64,000 nucleotides of DNA from Mesorhabditis belari (taxonomy: Eukaryota; Nematoda; Chromadorea; Rhabditida; Rhabditidae), in assembly GCA_958450365.1 (NCBI GenBank), contig CAUEEP010000900.1, positions 186,001 through 250,000 on the forward strand, given 5' to 3'. Of this stretch, positions 27,671-39,682 are shown in pieces. The notes below the pieces were generated by a model that searched no databases, was not told the origin of the DNA, and saw nothing but the letters and a program-made list of their open reading frames with translations. The position numbers were made by a program, and so were the translations under genes. The stretch's first letter is position 1; each line of letters begins with the position of its first letter.

Positions 27671-28031
27671 CTAGTACGGTAGCCAATTACGATAGCCGGC
27701 TTACAATAGCTTACGGTAGCTTTCGAAGGTGCTACCTTTTAAAGAACACACTGTACATAGGAGCACTTAAAAGTTAGCAAGCATTTGATACTGTACTCTC
27801 AGCAAAAGTTGCTTTGATATTTGATACTCTCAGCAAAAGTTATCCAACTTTTAGAAACCTCAAAACCAAAGAGATCAAATTTTTTTTGTGTACAGAGATT
27901 TAGAAAATTTGAGTACAGATATAAATCGGCCGAAATAAACATTTTCCAAGCGCAGAAATCATTTTTTGACTCGGATTCAATTAGCATTTGATCAAAGGGA
28001 TCAAAGGGACCAAGGGCACTCCAAAATCTAC

Positions 28032-28282
28032 CCGCTAAAAGGATTTCCCTTGCCACTCCAGAAATCACAATTCTAAAGATTACAGAAATGATCGAAAAGA
28101 TTGAGATAAAGCTTGACTCACAAACAAAATTGATCTTCAGGCACTTCTAGCTCAGACACAAAATCATCAGTTGATAAAGAAATGATAGAATTTGGTGACA
28201 GTGTCATTTCTTTGTAAGAACATGGAGAAATCATAGAATATAGAAAAGAACAATGAAAAGTTAAGAAATTCAATATTTTCAT
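28032..28282 (-). pseudogene. CUB-like gene, first two exons only, copy B
   Basis: Exon 1 (28282-28122) starts MKILNFLTFHCSFLYSMIS, a signal peptide, then PCSYKEMTLSPN. Exon 2 (28072-28032) encodes VISGVAREILLAG. These match 39683-39933 almost exactly, but the rest of the gene is absent and the PFKFB fragment follows on the same strand. A transcript from here could in principle splice into PFKFB exons; that is only speculation. Confidence 0.65.
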
Positions 28283-28390
28283 CTTTTTATAAGTCTTTTG
28301 TGATGGCTTAAAAGCTGAGTGAGCTAAAATAAGATGTCTTTTTAGAATGGGTGAAGTGGAGAGGAATTCTCTCAATTTGATTGCCTCTTC

Positions 28391-28579
28391 TCAGCTTATA
28401 CGTCCAAAATGGGAAAAGGAAAAGGCTTCAAAAAAGTTGTTTGCAAGAAGGGAAATGTGTTCTGGATTGTGATCTAGATATGGAATCCAAAAAATTCGAC
28501 TGAAATTGTCCTTGTTCAACAGTAATCTGCCTACAATTTCGTACTTTTTGCACTCCGATATACGCACTCTTTCTAGCAC
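28391..28579 (-). other. Conserved short open frame of unknown role (inverted copy at 39386)
   Basis: A 62-codon frame containing VGRLLLNKDNFSRIFWIPYL is repeated at 39386-39568 on the + strand, each 110-300 bp upstream of the CUB-like exon 1. The C-termini differ by a shift (ANNFFEAFS against ANNFLKPFP). It may be an upstream exon or simply duplicated flank. I do not recognise a family. Confidence 0.25.
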
Positions 28580-28908
28580 AGTTAATGTTTTACTAGCGCT
28601 AACTTTCAGCTAATGGCTTACTAAACTGTCCTGTATGCCAGAAGAGACGCGTTTTGCTAGAGTTTAAAGTACAAGAAGATCCATTGTTAAGGTTTTTATG
28701 AATTTGGTGAATTTTTATTCACAATCAACAATGGTAGACGCTAAACAGAGTCCACTTTTGCACCTAATAATTCAATCTCTTGATTCTACCAAACAAAAAA
28801 AGTCCCATTCGATAAATCAAACAAAAAAAACGCCATGATTTTCCCAATAATTCCACCTGTCAAGCTTCAATCACCTTTTCTGATAGAATATTTCATTTCT
28901 TTTTCAAT

Positions 28909-31900
28909 ATGAGCATTAATATCACTCAATCGATTGCTTACGCAACACCAACATCCTACATCACTTTTATGGCAGTTTTTGGAGCTTTTGGCGGTATTGT
29001 GAACTTGTCAACTCTTTACGTGATCATCGTTGCAACGCCGGCGAATATGAAAGGATATAAGCCGCATTTGATGTGGCATCAGGTATAAAACATCAGGGTT
29101 TAGGCTTAGGATCAATACTATCAAATATTGATCAAAGACTTGAGTTTGCTTGCTTGTCAAGGCTTTGATAGGCCGGTACAACTCTATATAAAGCGCATAG
29201 CAATTTCAAAAGTTGAAAAGGATTGGGATTGGAAAAGATTTACAAAGAACTTAGAAGCTTTTGAAACATATCAGTCACAGTATTCAATACAATTGTCTCA
29301 GATGAACTCGAGTCAATCTTATCAACGAATTCAGATCTTATCTATCATTTTCGAACTTCTCCTTCACACAGGCATTCCGGAGGCGTTTTTCCCAACAATA
29401 ACTGGCAAATTGCATGGTCCTCTTTGGACAATCGTCGGTCTTCCATTCAAGCGATTCTTTGTTTGTTTTAATACTTAAACAGAGAAAATAGAGACGATTT
29501 TGGAAGTGAAAGAGAATATTGACGTCAAATGAAAGAGATACATGAGTAAAACGGAATCTTTGTTATCAAAAAAATAGCCCTGAATTTTAGCTATTTTTTG
29601 ATACCTAAGCGCGCATTGTAGCATAAACCAGTGTCGAGAAAAACTCGTTCAAAGCTAGACTACGCAACACTCCGCACCGTCGTTATGGGGATGGGGTACT
29701 ATTACAGTATTTACGGTAAGTAAATGTATAGTAACTAAATAGTTTTATTATAACTAATGAATATACCTGAATAATTGAATATTGAATATTTATAAATACA
29801 CAAATATTTTCTCTGATCCTGTATGCTTGTTAAAATCTTGAAATTTTCAATACAGTTAAAATTTTGATCATTTGAAGCAAGATTTAACTCGAACTACGAA
29901 GCAGAACTTGCTCACTTGCTGTTTTCAAGTCTTTCAAGCAACTTGAAAACACTTGCAACATTTGTCAAATCAATTAAAGTCAATCAAATCATAACTAGAA
30001 CCTTTTCGCAAAAGGTCTCCACTCAAATCATTGACTGTTGACCCAAAAGTAGCTTGAGATCGAAAATCTTCCATTCAATCTTCCATTCTTTGTTTTTTTT
30101 AATACTTACCGTAAATACTGTAATAGTACCTCACCCCCATAATGACAGTGCAGAGTGTTGCGTAGTCTAGCTTCGAACGCGTTTTTCTCGACACTGGTTT
30201 ATGCTACAATGCACACTTAGGTATCAAAAAATAGCTGAAATTAAGGGCTATTTTTTGCTACCAAAGACGCATTTTTTGAAAGTACGCGCGCTTTGAAAAA
30301 AATGAAATACTAAAAACTTTTGCGACTACACGACTGTACGCGAGGGGGGTCGGGTACTATTACAGTATTTGCGGTAAGTAAATGTCTACTACTACCGTAA
30401 ATAGTTTTATTATAACTAATGAATATAACTTAATAACTGAATATTGACTATTTATAAATACACAAATAAACTTATGGAAACTTTTAGGAAATTTGTGCAA
30501 TTTGTCTACTCATTCTCATCATGGCCACGATTCAATGTGTCATCTATCGACATCGACAAATTTTACCCGCAAAACATTGGTTAAAGTTTGTTTAGTGCTC
30601 CAAATGATCAATGGTTTCCAATCTTTAAGCAAAAAAACATAAAATTGTTGAGATTTCGCAAATCTACTTGGATTTTTCTCGGTCTCCTTCATTACATTCT
30701 ATGGCCATTATTCGCTTTCTATTGCGCTGAGATTATGTCAATAAATTTATCTCCAACCAATGCTCAAATGATCGTGGATGTAGGTGATTTGTGATTCTAA
30801 TTCATTCATCAAATTCTAGACATGGCCTGAGTATTCTTTTTTAAAGAATGACTCAAATATTTGGATAATTATCCCGGAGCCACTTGCCCCACCAATCATC
30901 AATTCGACGTCGGAGAAAGGGATTATTGTTATTATTTTAGTTCTAGCACCCGAGGCTTTCCTTTTGGTGAGTTGAAGATGTTGATGGCTCGTCGGGCGAT
31001 TGGGAATCTTTAACTTTAAAGTTTTGGCTAAGTATGCTAACTATTAGGTTGGTGGGAAAGTAATCGAAATAAACAAGACTCAATCTTTGTCTTTGATTTT
31101 AAGAGTCCTTTTGCGTTATTGATACTAAACTTTTAGCTAATTGTGATTGATCTATGTTCTTCTCTTTTATGTTTTTTTTACTTTACAATCAGTCTTTATT
31201 TTGAATAAAAATTGAGTGTTTTAGGAGCATGGATAAGGAACAATTTAGGACACTTTTTTTCTACGAGTTCATGCTTGGCCATACAGCAACAGAAGCGACT
31301 GATAATATCAACAGGGCATTTGGCGAGGGAAGTGTTTCTTATGGTATGGTCGCTTTTTGGTTTCGGCGATTTCAATTTCACGGCGATGAGACGTTTCATG
31401 ACAAAGAACGTCAAGGAAGGCCTTCCAGAGTTGACGATGAAGAATTGGAAAAACTGGTGGAAGGAGATTCGACCAAAACATCTCGAGAATACGCACAGGA
31501 CCTTCAGGTTGATCATTCAACAATTTTGGATCATTTGAAATCAATCGGAAAGGTAAAGAAGATGGAGCAATGGATCCCGCACGAATTAAGTGACTCGCAG
31601 AGGCTCCAGCGTCTGACAGCCGCTTCGACGCTTCTAACCCGAAATGAAAAAGATCCATTTCGGAATCGGATTGTCACGTGTGACGAAAGAGGGATCCTAT
31701 ACGACAACAGAAAAAGAAGATCCGAATGGCTCAGCAAAGATGAAAAGCCAAAGCGGACTGCAAAGCCAGAGATTCATCAAAAAAGGTGATGATTACGGTT
31801 TGGTGGTCCATGAAAGGAATAATACATTTTCCTTTCCTGAAAACAGGAACTTCTATGCATGCGAACCAATATATTTTGTAAATAGAAAAAATGCATATAA

Positions 31901-32629
31901 AATTAACAATTTCGGATTTCGAAAAGAAACGGCTATCTAGCAGCGGCGTGTGCCAGCTCGCGAGTGATTACGTGGTCGCACAAAGAATATCTCGCCACTC
32001 ATTCACAGGGATTTTTCTTTTGCTTTGTTGATGCTATAAAAAGAAGATATTACGCTGTAAATTTCTGCCCGGGGGTTTTCAGGGTCGGGGAATTGAGCGG
32101 AGATATTCATTTTATCGATTTGAACCAAACTTTTCTGGTTTTCGGAACCGATTCGATTCAATATAGACATCCAGACAATTTCCAGGCTTTTTTCTTCACC
32201 TGGCACTCTTTTTACCTTCTCGAGAAATGGTCGACACAATTGAGTGAACGCACGAAAATGCTACAACGAAAGTTTCTTGTCGCTCTTATAATGCAGGTGA
32301 AATTTGGATAATTTTGTGCAATTGCAAGTGATCAATTCAGATTTTCATCCCATTTTTGACAATTGCTTTCCCTTGGTTACTTTATGCGACTGTTGTGGGG
32401 CTGAAATTGATCATACCGCAATGTTTGTTTAGATCGTTTTCTTTACTAATTTAATACTCATTTAGATATCCTCAATTTCGCCGTATTGATAAACAGTACT
32501 CACGCAATGACGTCATCGATATTCATTTGGGGATTCACTGAACCATATCGAAAATTTCTCACTCACTCGTGGAAACGATTTCCAAACGTCATTCCATCAA
32601 GTCGCTCAGTTTCTGTTGTTCCAATTTGA
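28909..32629 (+). CDS. srh-like chemoreceptor srh1-C, intact
   Basis: Eight exons: 28909-29082, 29335-29460, 30488-30585, 30653-30779, 30820-30966, 32186-32296, 32341-32422 and 32466-32629. They total 1029 nt, 342 codons plus stop, with every junction in phase. Starts MSINITQSIAYATPTSYITF. Carries FELLLHTGIPEAFFPT, CVIYRHRQILPAKHWLK, FRKSTWIFLGLLHYILWPLF, TWPEYSFLKNDSNIWIIIP, LSERTKMLQRKFLVALIMQ and INSTHAMTSSIFIWGFTEP. The size and exon plan are those of srh receptors. Intron 2 holds a palindromic short-element pair and intron 5 a truncated mariner, both apparently spliced out. It is the best candidate for a working receptor in the window. Confidence 0.83.
29470..30375. mobile_element. Two inverted copies of short inverted-repeat element family II
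   Basis: About 29480-29715 and 30095-30375 are inverted copies of one another, with ends reading GGGTACTATTACAGTATTTACGG. Inner motifs such as AACCAGTGTCGAGAAAAACT and CTAGACTACGCAACACTC recur at 32735-32800, 38130-38490, 45740-46465 and 49350-49390. No coding capacity. Located in intron 2 of srh1-C. Confidence 0.7.
31047..31830 (+). mobile_element. 5' part of a mariner transposon inside srh1-C intron 5
   Basis: Begins with AGGTTGGTGGGAAAGTAATCG, a mariner-like terminus. An open frame at 31229-31789 has the bipartite helix-turn-helix region (FWFRRFQFHGDETFHDKERQ, GRPSRV) and the mariner signature WIPHELSDSQ. The first catalytic aspartate region IVTCDERGILYDNRKRR follows. After VMITVWWSMKGIIHF the homology stops near 31830, so the C-terminal catalytic residues and 3' terminus are missing. 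Not autonomous. Confidence 0.82.
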
Positions 32630-33844
32630 TTTAATTTTGATAAAAGTTTCAACATCTTTAATGCCATTCACGTATCGATGAATATCGATGCTACAACGAA
32701 GACAGAAGACAGTCTAAGCCATTCTCATGAGGTTTTAGAGCAACACTCCGCACCGTCATTATGGGGATGGGGTACTATTACAGTAATTATGGTAGTTTTC
32801 CTCAGCTTTTCATAACTGGTTGGGCAAACGTCTGAAAACTTCTTCGAAGACTTGGACTCGAAAATTCGAAGATCTCTATAAAGAACCCGCAAGTTTCTTC
32901 TGAATACGCTTTATGTGTTTCCGCTATTATCCGTTTTCTTTTGACTACAACGAAGAAAAGTTTATTTTTAGAAGCATTGAAAGCTAAAGAATTCTTACAT
33001 TTGAGTGAGACGTTTGCATTCAAAATTTACATTTCTTTAAATTTCACAATTCAAAATTTTTTTTAATCATTTTATCATGATGCCCGTTCAGCGCCTCTAC
33101 TCTCTTTTTGTATTGGTACTTTTTAATGTTTTTCTTTTGTAAAATAAACCCCATTATCTTTTTAAACATGTCTTTGTTTTAGTTAGTAACTCTCTTGTCG
33201 TTTCGAGCAGGACTTTTCGTCAACGCGAGAAAAGACGGTAATCAGACGACGAAATTGGTATATTTTTATGCGTTTTTAACTTTGGAACACGGATCTCCTT
33301 TCGTTTTGATCAGATCATCTAATACATTGTCTCCATCGCGAACCATCCATGGCGTAGTAGTTGGCTAAATTAGTACTATAGGCTTGTGGGGGAGCACTTT
33401 CAAACCCAATATTTTCAATGATTGTATTTTTCCTTTATTCTGAAAAAAATCTAAGCCTGCTAAGCTAGTTCATACTATTTTAAGAGTATCCAAATGTGAG
33501 CAACGAGATAATGCTTAGTGCAACAAGTTGGCAAATCATCGAATAGCCGCTATTGTGATATGTGACAGTTTGAGCACTTTCTTCAAAAGAAACCCACTTT
33601 GGTGTCAATGGAAAAGTTGTAGAAAATCGAAAATGGAGCTTATATCCAAATTTCCAAAAAGATACACTTAGTAGTTCCGCTTAAAATTTGTGTGTTCTTT
33701 GTGCGGCGGCGTAATCACTCGTCGTCTGGCCCAGGGCTTTTACATAAATCCCTTCCCTCTCCGTTTCCCAAACTAATCTGACCTGGTCCGAATCCTCAAA
33801 TTAGACATTGACTTCTCCGCAAATCAAGGATAATCTCAATCTAT
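32630..33844. other. Intergenic stretch with element fragments and an Ig-gene exon relic
   Basis: Holds a family II element fragment (about 32735-32800), an inverted relic of the first Ig/TSP exon with its intron (33312-33402, minus strand, TTAGCCAACTACTAC then GGAGACAATGTATTAG), and a partial family I element (33550-33690). The rest has no convincing coding signal. Confidence 0.55.
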
Positions 33845-34375
33845 TGGGTTGGTGAATTGAAAACTGTCAGCTATTCTGATATGTGACAGTTTGAGCACTT
33901 TCTTCAAAAGAAACCCATTTTGGTGTCAATGGAAAAGTTGTAGAGAATCAAAAATGAAGCTTATATCCAAATTTTCAGAACGATTCAAAAACTGGTTTTC
34001 AAGAAATGCCAAATTTACGAATTTTCCCAAAACTTGCATTTTAAGCGAAACTACTATGTGTATCTTTTTGGAAATTTGGCTATAAGCCTCATTTTTGATT
34101 CTCTACAACTTTTCTATTGACACCAAAATGGGTTTCTTTTGAAGAAAGTGCTCAAACTGGGCTGATAGCTGACATCTCCAGTCCTCCATTTTTGAGTCTC
34201 ACACCTGTCTCACACACAAACCAAAATCCTACGAGAAAAGAGGAATCCGCAAATTGCCTATAAAATGGGCAGAAGTCGTCAATAATAATGGAAATTATTC
34301 GAAATGAATTCATGGTTTTATGTTGAATAGATTTTAGTTCAAAGTCCGGCAGTTTTCAATTCACCAACCCAATAG
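33845..34375. mobile_element. Short inverted-repeat element family I, copy 1
   Basis: Ends are inverted repeats TTGGGTTGGTGAATTGAAAA and its complement. Internal sequence is also partly palindromic around CACTTTCTTCAAAAGAAACCC. Full copies lie at 40185-40698 and 43818-44349, and partial ones at 33550-33690 and 52570-52778. Flanking TA suggests a mariner-mobilised MITE; no transposase is present. This copy truncates srh2-C. Confidence 0.78.
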
Positions 34376-34379
34376 TATC

Positions 34380-35270
34380 TCAAGTTGACCCACTTCCGCC
34401 CACGTTGACCCACAAATCAGCTTTTGATGCCATTTGGAAATCAGTCACTTGAAAGCAATAGACGACGAAAATTGGCAGAATTGTATAATGAGTGCAGGCA
34501 AGGAAAATCCAGGTTTCTTTTCGGAATCTGAAAATCGATTGTCGAAAGATCAACTCCTCAATTGCCTCAAGAAATGATTGAATGGTAGAATTTGTCGATG
34601 TCGATAAAAGACACATTGAGCTGTAGCCAGCACCATCCAGACAACGGAGAATGCGGCAAATTGCTGGAAAATATAAGTAGAGAATGATTACGGTAAACTA
34701 GCAGCAATTACATTTTTTTATGGCCAGGATTAGGGTGACTGAAAGTTTGTATGTTTTAAAAACGCTTTGAAAAGGAACACAAAATAGTAGCTGAGAGGAT
34801 TACGGTAATGGTTTTAGATCTATGTAATCACAGTCTACAACCTGAATCAGTTTTGGACTGATGCCGAACACTTGATACAAAAACCCATACACAGTTCCCA
34901 TTGGAGCTGGGAAGTAAAGCTCAGCCAAAGCACCGTGGAGGGTGAATTCGAAAGAGATTGACCAGATCTAAAGTGAACCTGGAGAAATACGAAATCACAA
35001 TCCTAATTGATAAGCTGGTACGGTAGCTTTAGTCTCAAAGTTGTCTATGAAGCTTGTGAAATCTGCTAGCGTAGTTCGGTAACCGTTACTTATTCATCTT
35101 TCCTTAAAACCAACCTGATACCAAACAATATGATACTTGTAGCCTTTCATATTTGCCGGTGATAATGTCAAAATCGCTACCAGAGTTAAAAGATTGAAAA
35201 CTGTGCCGATGACAAAAGTAATGTTCATACAAAGAATATATAAAGTTGGTTTTTCATGAAAAGTCGACAT
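34380..35270 (-). pseudogene. srh-like chemoreceptor srh2-C, 3' truncated
   Basis: Exon 1 starts at 35270 (MSTFHEKPTLYILCMNITF). Exon 2 encodes FPAPMGTVYGFLYQVFGISP and so has the 13 bases missing in A and B. The later part gives FRKETWIFLACTHYTILPIF then FQVTDFQMASKAD. Homology ends at 34380 where the family I element begins, so the fifth and later exons are lost. Confidence 0.72.
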
Positions 35271-35639
35271 TGATAAATATTGAGATATTGGGATATTGAA
35301 TTTAGTAAATTATTGATAAATATTGAAAGATTACGTGTAAAATGGTAAAGAAAAAGTCGGTCATTAGACGAAAACAGGTGAAAATCTCCTTGTGCTGGAA
35401 TTGACTTTGGTTTAGCTTTTTGATTTGCTTTTTTTATTAGCTTTTTGCCTAGATACCTGGAATTCATAGAGCATATGAACTTTAATTTTTGATTATTAAA
35501 GAAACTTTTTACGAAAATCAGCTGTACTTGGGATAATTGACTTTCTGCTATGCTCAAAAATAGCTTAGGCTTATATTTAAACTGTCAACCCTTTGGCTGT
35601 CTTGATTGAATGTTGCTTGGTTGCTAGCTGATCTTGAAT

Positions 35640-35720
35640 CAATCAATCAAAGGAATCAAATGAATCCAATGAATCAAATGAATCAAATGAATCAATCCAC
35701 ATCAATGATCAATCAAATGA
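35640..35720. repeat. Short AATCAAATG minisatellite by srh2-C
   Basis: Degenerate relative of the arrays at 4482 and 18936, in the same position upstream of srh2, supporting common descent of the modules. Confidence 0.75.
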
Positions 35721-36153
35721 ATCAGTCAAAATCCTCAGTCAGACTCCGAATATTGAAAGCTGATAATGAACTGCTATAATTGTTGAGTACTTTATGCTCT
35801 TGCAAGCGTTTGTTGATCTATTAGTTATCTTAAACGAATCCGAATCAAGACCAAAACGGTTCTAATATGGGATCGAAAATTCTAGATTTGATCTTTAATA
35901 GGATTAGACTGAAGTATTACTTTTCATACTTTCCATTCTTATTCATTGCTTGTTCATTCTCATTCTTTTTTATCTTCTTAAGCTGTTTATTTCATTTTCT
36001 TACTCAATTCGTACAGAAAGAAAACAGAGAATCTTGTTAATGAGCAATGGTGAATGGTGAATGGCTTAGACTGTCTTCTGTCTTCGTTGTAGCATCGATA
36101 TTCATCGATGTGTGAATGGCATTAAAGATATTGAACCTTTTATCAAAATCAAA

Positions 36154-39056
36154 TCAAATTTGAAAGACAGAAACTGAGCGACTTGATGGAATGACGATTC
36201 GAAATCGTTTCCACGAGTGAGTGAGAAATTTTCGATATGGTTTAGTGAATCCCCAAATGAAAATCGATGACGTCATTGCGTGAGTACTGTTTATCCAAAA
36301 GGCGAAATTGAGGATATCTAAATGAGTATTAAAATAGTAAAGGAAATGATCTAAACAAACATTGCGGTATGATTAATTTCAGCCCCACAACAGTCGCATA
36401 AAGTAACCAAGGGAAAGCAAGTGTCAAAAATGGGATGAAAATCTGAATTGATCACTTGCAATTGCACAAAATTATCCAAATTTCACCTGCATTATAAGAG
36501 CGACAAGAAACTTTCGCTGTAGCATTTTCGTGCGTTCACTCAATTGTGTCGACGATTTCTCGAGAAGGTAAAAAGAGTGCCAGGTGAGGAAAGAGCCCTG
36601 GAAATTGTCTGAATGTCTATATTCAATCGAATCGGTTCCGAAAACCAGAAAAGTTTGGTTCAAATCGATAAAATGAATATCGATTCTCGGACCCTGAAAA
36701 CCCCCGGTCAGAAATTTACAGCGTAATATCTTCTTTTTATAGCATCTACAAAGCAAAAGACAAATCCCTGTGAATGTGGCGAGGTGCTTTTTGTGTGGCC
36801 GACGCTGATAGATAGCCGTTTCTTTTTGAAATCCGTAAAGGGAAGGAGCGGTGAGGGGACAAGGCCGATCACAGCGCCGGCCAAAATAATGCGTTTGCGG
36901 TTAAGTCCATTTATTTTTTCATTAGGTGTAGAAAAAAATTGGCTATCTGTTGAAGCCCTTAGAGCGGTTTAGAACCGATCGAGCCGATCAACAGCGCCCA
37001 CCAAAATAACGTGTTGGCGGTTAAGTCCATTTGTGCTTCCTATTTTCCTATTGTGCATGTTTCCATTTGTGCTTCCTATTTTATAGTTTAAGAGTGGTGA
37101 GGTAGCGGGGTGTATGAGTAATTCTTGAAAAAAGCTTTTTTTTATCAAACGTTTTGCTCACCCACCCCAACTTCGTTGCCCGTTTAAAGAGTGGTTCCAC
37201 CCACCCCAATACATTGGCCCGGTAGCGGCTCCGCCGCAGGCGCGGCCGGCCTGACGACTGTGTGGCCGAGCAATCGCTTGCGATCTGGCACATGACGCTG
37301 ATAGATATCCGTCTCTTTTTTAAATCCATAAAAGGAAGGAGCGGTGAGGGAACGAGGGAGCCGACAGCGCCCACCAGAATAACGTGCTGGCGGTTAAGTC
37401 CATTTGTGCTTCCTATTTTCATTAGGTGTAGAAAAGAAAATTAGCTATCTGCTGAATCCTTTGGAGCCGTTTAGAACAAGTCTGGGATGAGAAAATGCCA
37501 AAAAAACGAAAAAGGGTTCAAAAAGAGGTTAACTGAGCTTTTCTCGGCGCCAATTCTGTTTTAAGTGATCCCAAAGTATGCAAAATGTAGATAATTTTAT
37601 TCTGCATCCAATAATAATTAAGAAGCACATAGAAACTTAACCGCGAAGGGGCTATTTTTGCTGTGGCGCTGTTTTGATCAGCTCCCTGACCGAGCCGGTT
37701 TTGGGCCATCAATATGCCCAGATTCCTGAGACCAATTCCTGCCCCAAAAATTGGAGATAAATTTATTGACATAATCTCAGCGCAATAGAAAGCGAATAAT
37801 GGCCATAGAATGTAATGAAGGAGACCGAGAAAAATCCAAATAGATTTGCGAAATCTCAAGAGTTTTATGTTTTTTGCTCAAAAATTGGAAACCATAGATC
37901 ATTTGGAGCACTAAACAAACTTTAGCCAATGTGTTGCGGGTAAAATTTGTCGATGTCGATAGATGACACATTGAATAGTAGCCGTGATGAGAATGATTAG
38001 ACAAATTGCACAAATTTCCTAAAAGTTTCCATAAGTTTATTTGTGTATTTATAAATAGTCAATATTCAGTTATTAAGTTATATTCATTAGTTATAATAAA
38101 ACTATTTACGGTAGTAGTAGACATTTACTTACCATAAATACTGTAATAGTACCCCACTCCCCTCGTACAGTCGCGTAGTCGCAAAAGTTTTTTATTATTT
38201 CATTTTTTTCAAAGCGCCCGTACTTTCATTTGCGTCTTTGGTAGCAAAAAATAGCCCTGAATTGCAGCTATTTTTTGATAACCTAGTTGGCATTGTAGCA
38301 TAAACCAGTGTCGAGAAAAACTCGTTCAAAGCTAGACTACGCAACACTCTGCACCGTCATTATGGCTGAAATAGCTGAAATTAAGGGCTATTTTTTTGAT
38401 AACAAAGATTCCGTTTTACTCATGTATCTCTTTCATTTGACGTCACTATTCCCTTTCACTTCCAAAATCGTCCCTATTTTCTCTGTTTAAGTATTAAAAC
38501 AAACAAAGATTCGCTTCAGTGGAAGACCGACGATTGTCCAAAGAGGACCATGCAATTTGCAAGTTATTGTTGGGAAAAACACCTCCGGAATGGCTGTGTG
38601 AAGGAGAAGTTCGAAAATGATAGATAAGATCTGAATTCGTTGATAAGATTGACTCGAGTTCATCTGAGACAATTGTACTGAATGCTGTGACTGATATGTT
38701 TCAAAAGCTTTTAAGTTCTTTGGAAATCTTTTCCAATCCCAAACCTTTCCAACTTTTGACATTGCTATGCGCTTTATATAGAGTTGTACTGGCCTATCAA
38801 AGCCTTGACAAGCAAGCAAACTCAAGTCTTTGATCAATATTTGATAGTATTGATCCTAAGCCTAAACCCTGATGTTTTATACCTGATGCCACATCAAATG
38901 CGGCTTATATCCTTTCATATTCGCCGGCGTTGCAACGATGATCACGTAAAGAGTTGACAAGTTCACAATACCGCCAAAAACTCCAAAAACACCCATAAAA
39001 GTGATGTAGGATGTTGGTGTTGCGTAAGCAATCGATTGAGTGATATTAATGCTCAT
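36154..39056 (-). pseudogene. srh-like chemoreceptor srh1-D, exon 5 deleted
   Basis: Exon 1 (39056-38883) is MSINITQSIAYATPTSYITF onward, and exon 2 is 38630-38505. Exons 3 and 4 follow with CVIYRHRQILPATHWLK and FRKSIWIFLGLLHYILWPLF. Exon 4 breaks off after MSINLSP directly into intron 5 sequence at about 37750, so the fifth exon is gone. Exons 6-8 are open and end at 36154 with INSTHAMTSSIFIWGFTKP. Intron 2 carries a family II element (38130-38490), and intron 5 a GC-rich insert (about 37085-37265) shared with copy E. It lies inverted to C, making a large palindrome. Confidence 0.78.
38130..38490. mobile_element. Family II short inverted-repeat element in srh1-D intron 2
   Basis: Contains the shared ends ACTGTAATAGTACCCCACTC and inner motif AACCAGTGTCGAGAAAAACT. 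Same intron as the insertions in C and E, so the first insertion predates these duplications. Confidence 0.65.
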
Positions 39057-39385
39057 ATTGAAAAAGAAATGAAATATTCTATCAGAAAAGGTGATTGAAG
39101 CTTGGCAGGTGGAATTATTGGGGAAATCATGGCGTTTTTTTTTGAGAGATTTGTCGAATGGGACTTTTTTGTTTGGTAGAATCAAGAGATTGAATTATTA
39201 GGTGCAAAAGTGGACTCTGTTTAACGTCTACCATTGTTGACTGTGAATAAAAAATCACCAAATTCATAAAAACCTTAACAATGAATCTTCTTGTACTTTA
39301 AACTCTAGCAAAACGCGTCTCTTCTGGCATACAGGACAGTTTAGTAAGCCATTAGCTGAAAGTTAGCGCTAGTAAAACATTAACT

Positions 39386-39568
39386 GTGCTAGAAAGAGTG
39401 CGTATATCGGAGTGCAAAAAGTACGAAATTGTAGGCAGATTACTGTTGAACAAGGACAATTTCAGTCGAATTTTTTGGATTCCATATCTAGATCACAATC
39501 CAGAACACATTTCCCTTCTTGCAAACAACTTTTTGAAGCCTTTCCCTTTTCCCATTTTGGATGTATAA
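39386..39568 (+). other. Conserved short open frame of unknown role
   Basis: Inverted copy of 28391-28579, with ISECKKYEIVGRLLLNKDNF, ending in a stop at 39568. It lies 115 bp upstream of the CUB-like exon 1. Function and reality as an exon are unknown. Confidence 0.25.
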
Positions 39569-39682
39569 GCTGAGAAGAGGCAATCAAATTGAGAGAATTC
39601 CTCTCCACTTCACCCATTCTAAAAAAGACATCTTATTTTAGCTCACTCAGCTTTTAAGCCATCACAAAAGACTTATAAAAAG

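Noticed and set aside
31196..31658. Minus-strand frames of 106-116 codons
   Set aside because: Shadows of the mariner transposase frame on the + strand at 31229-31789.
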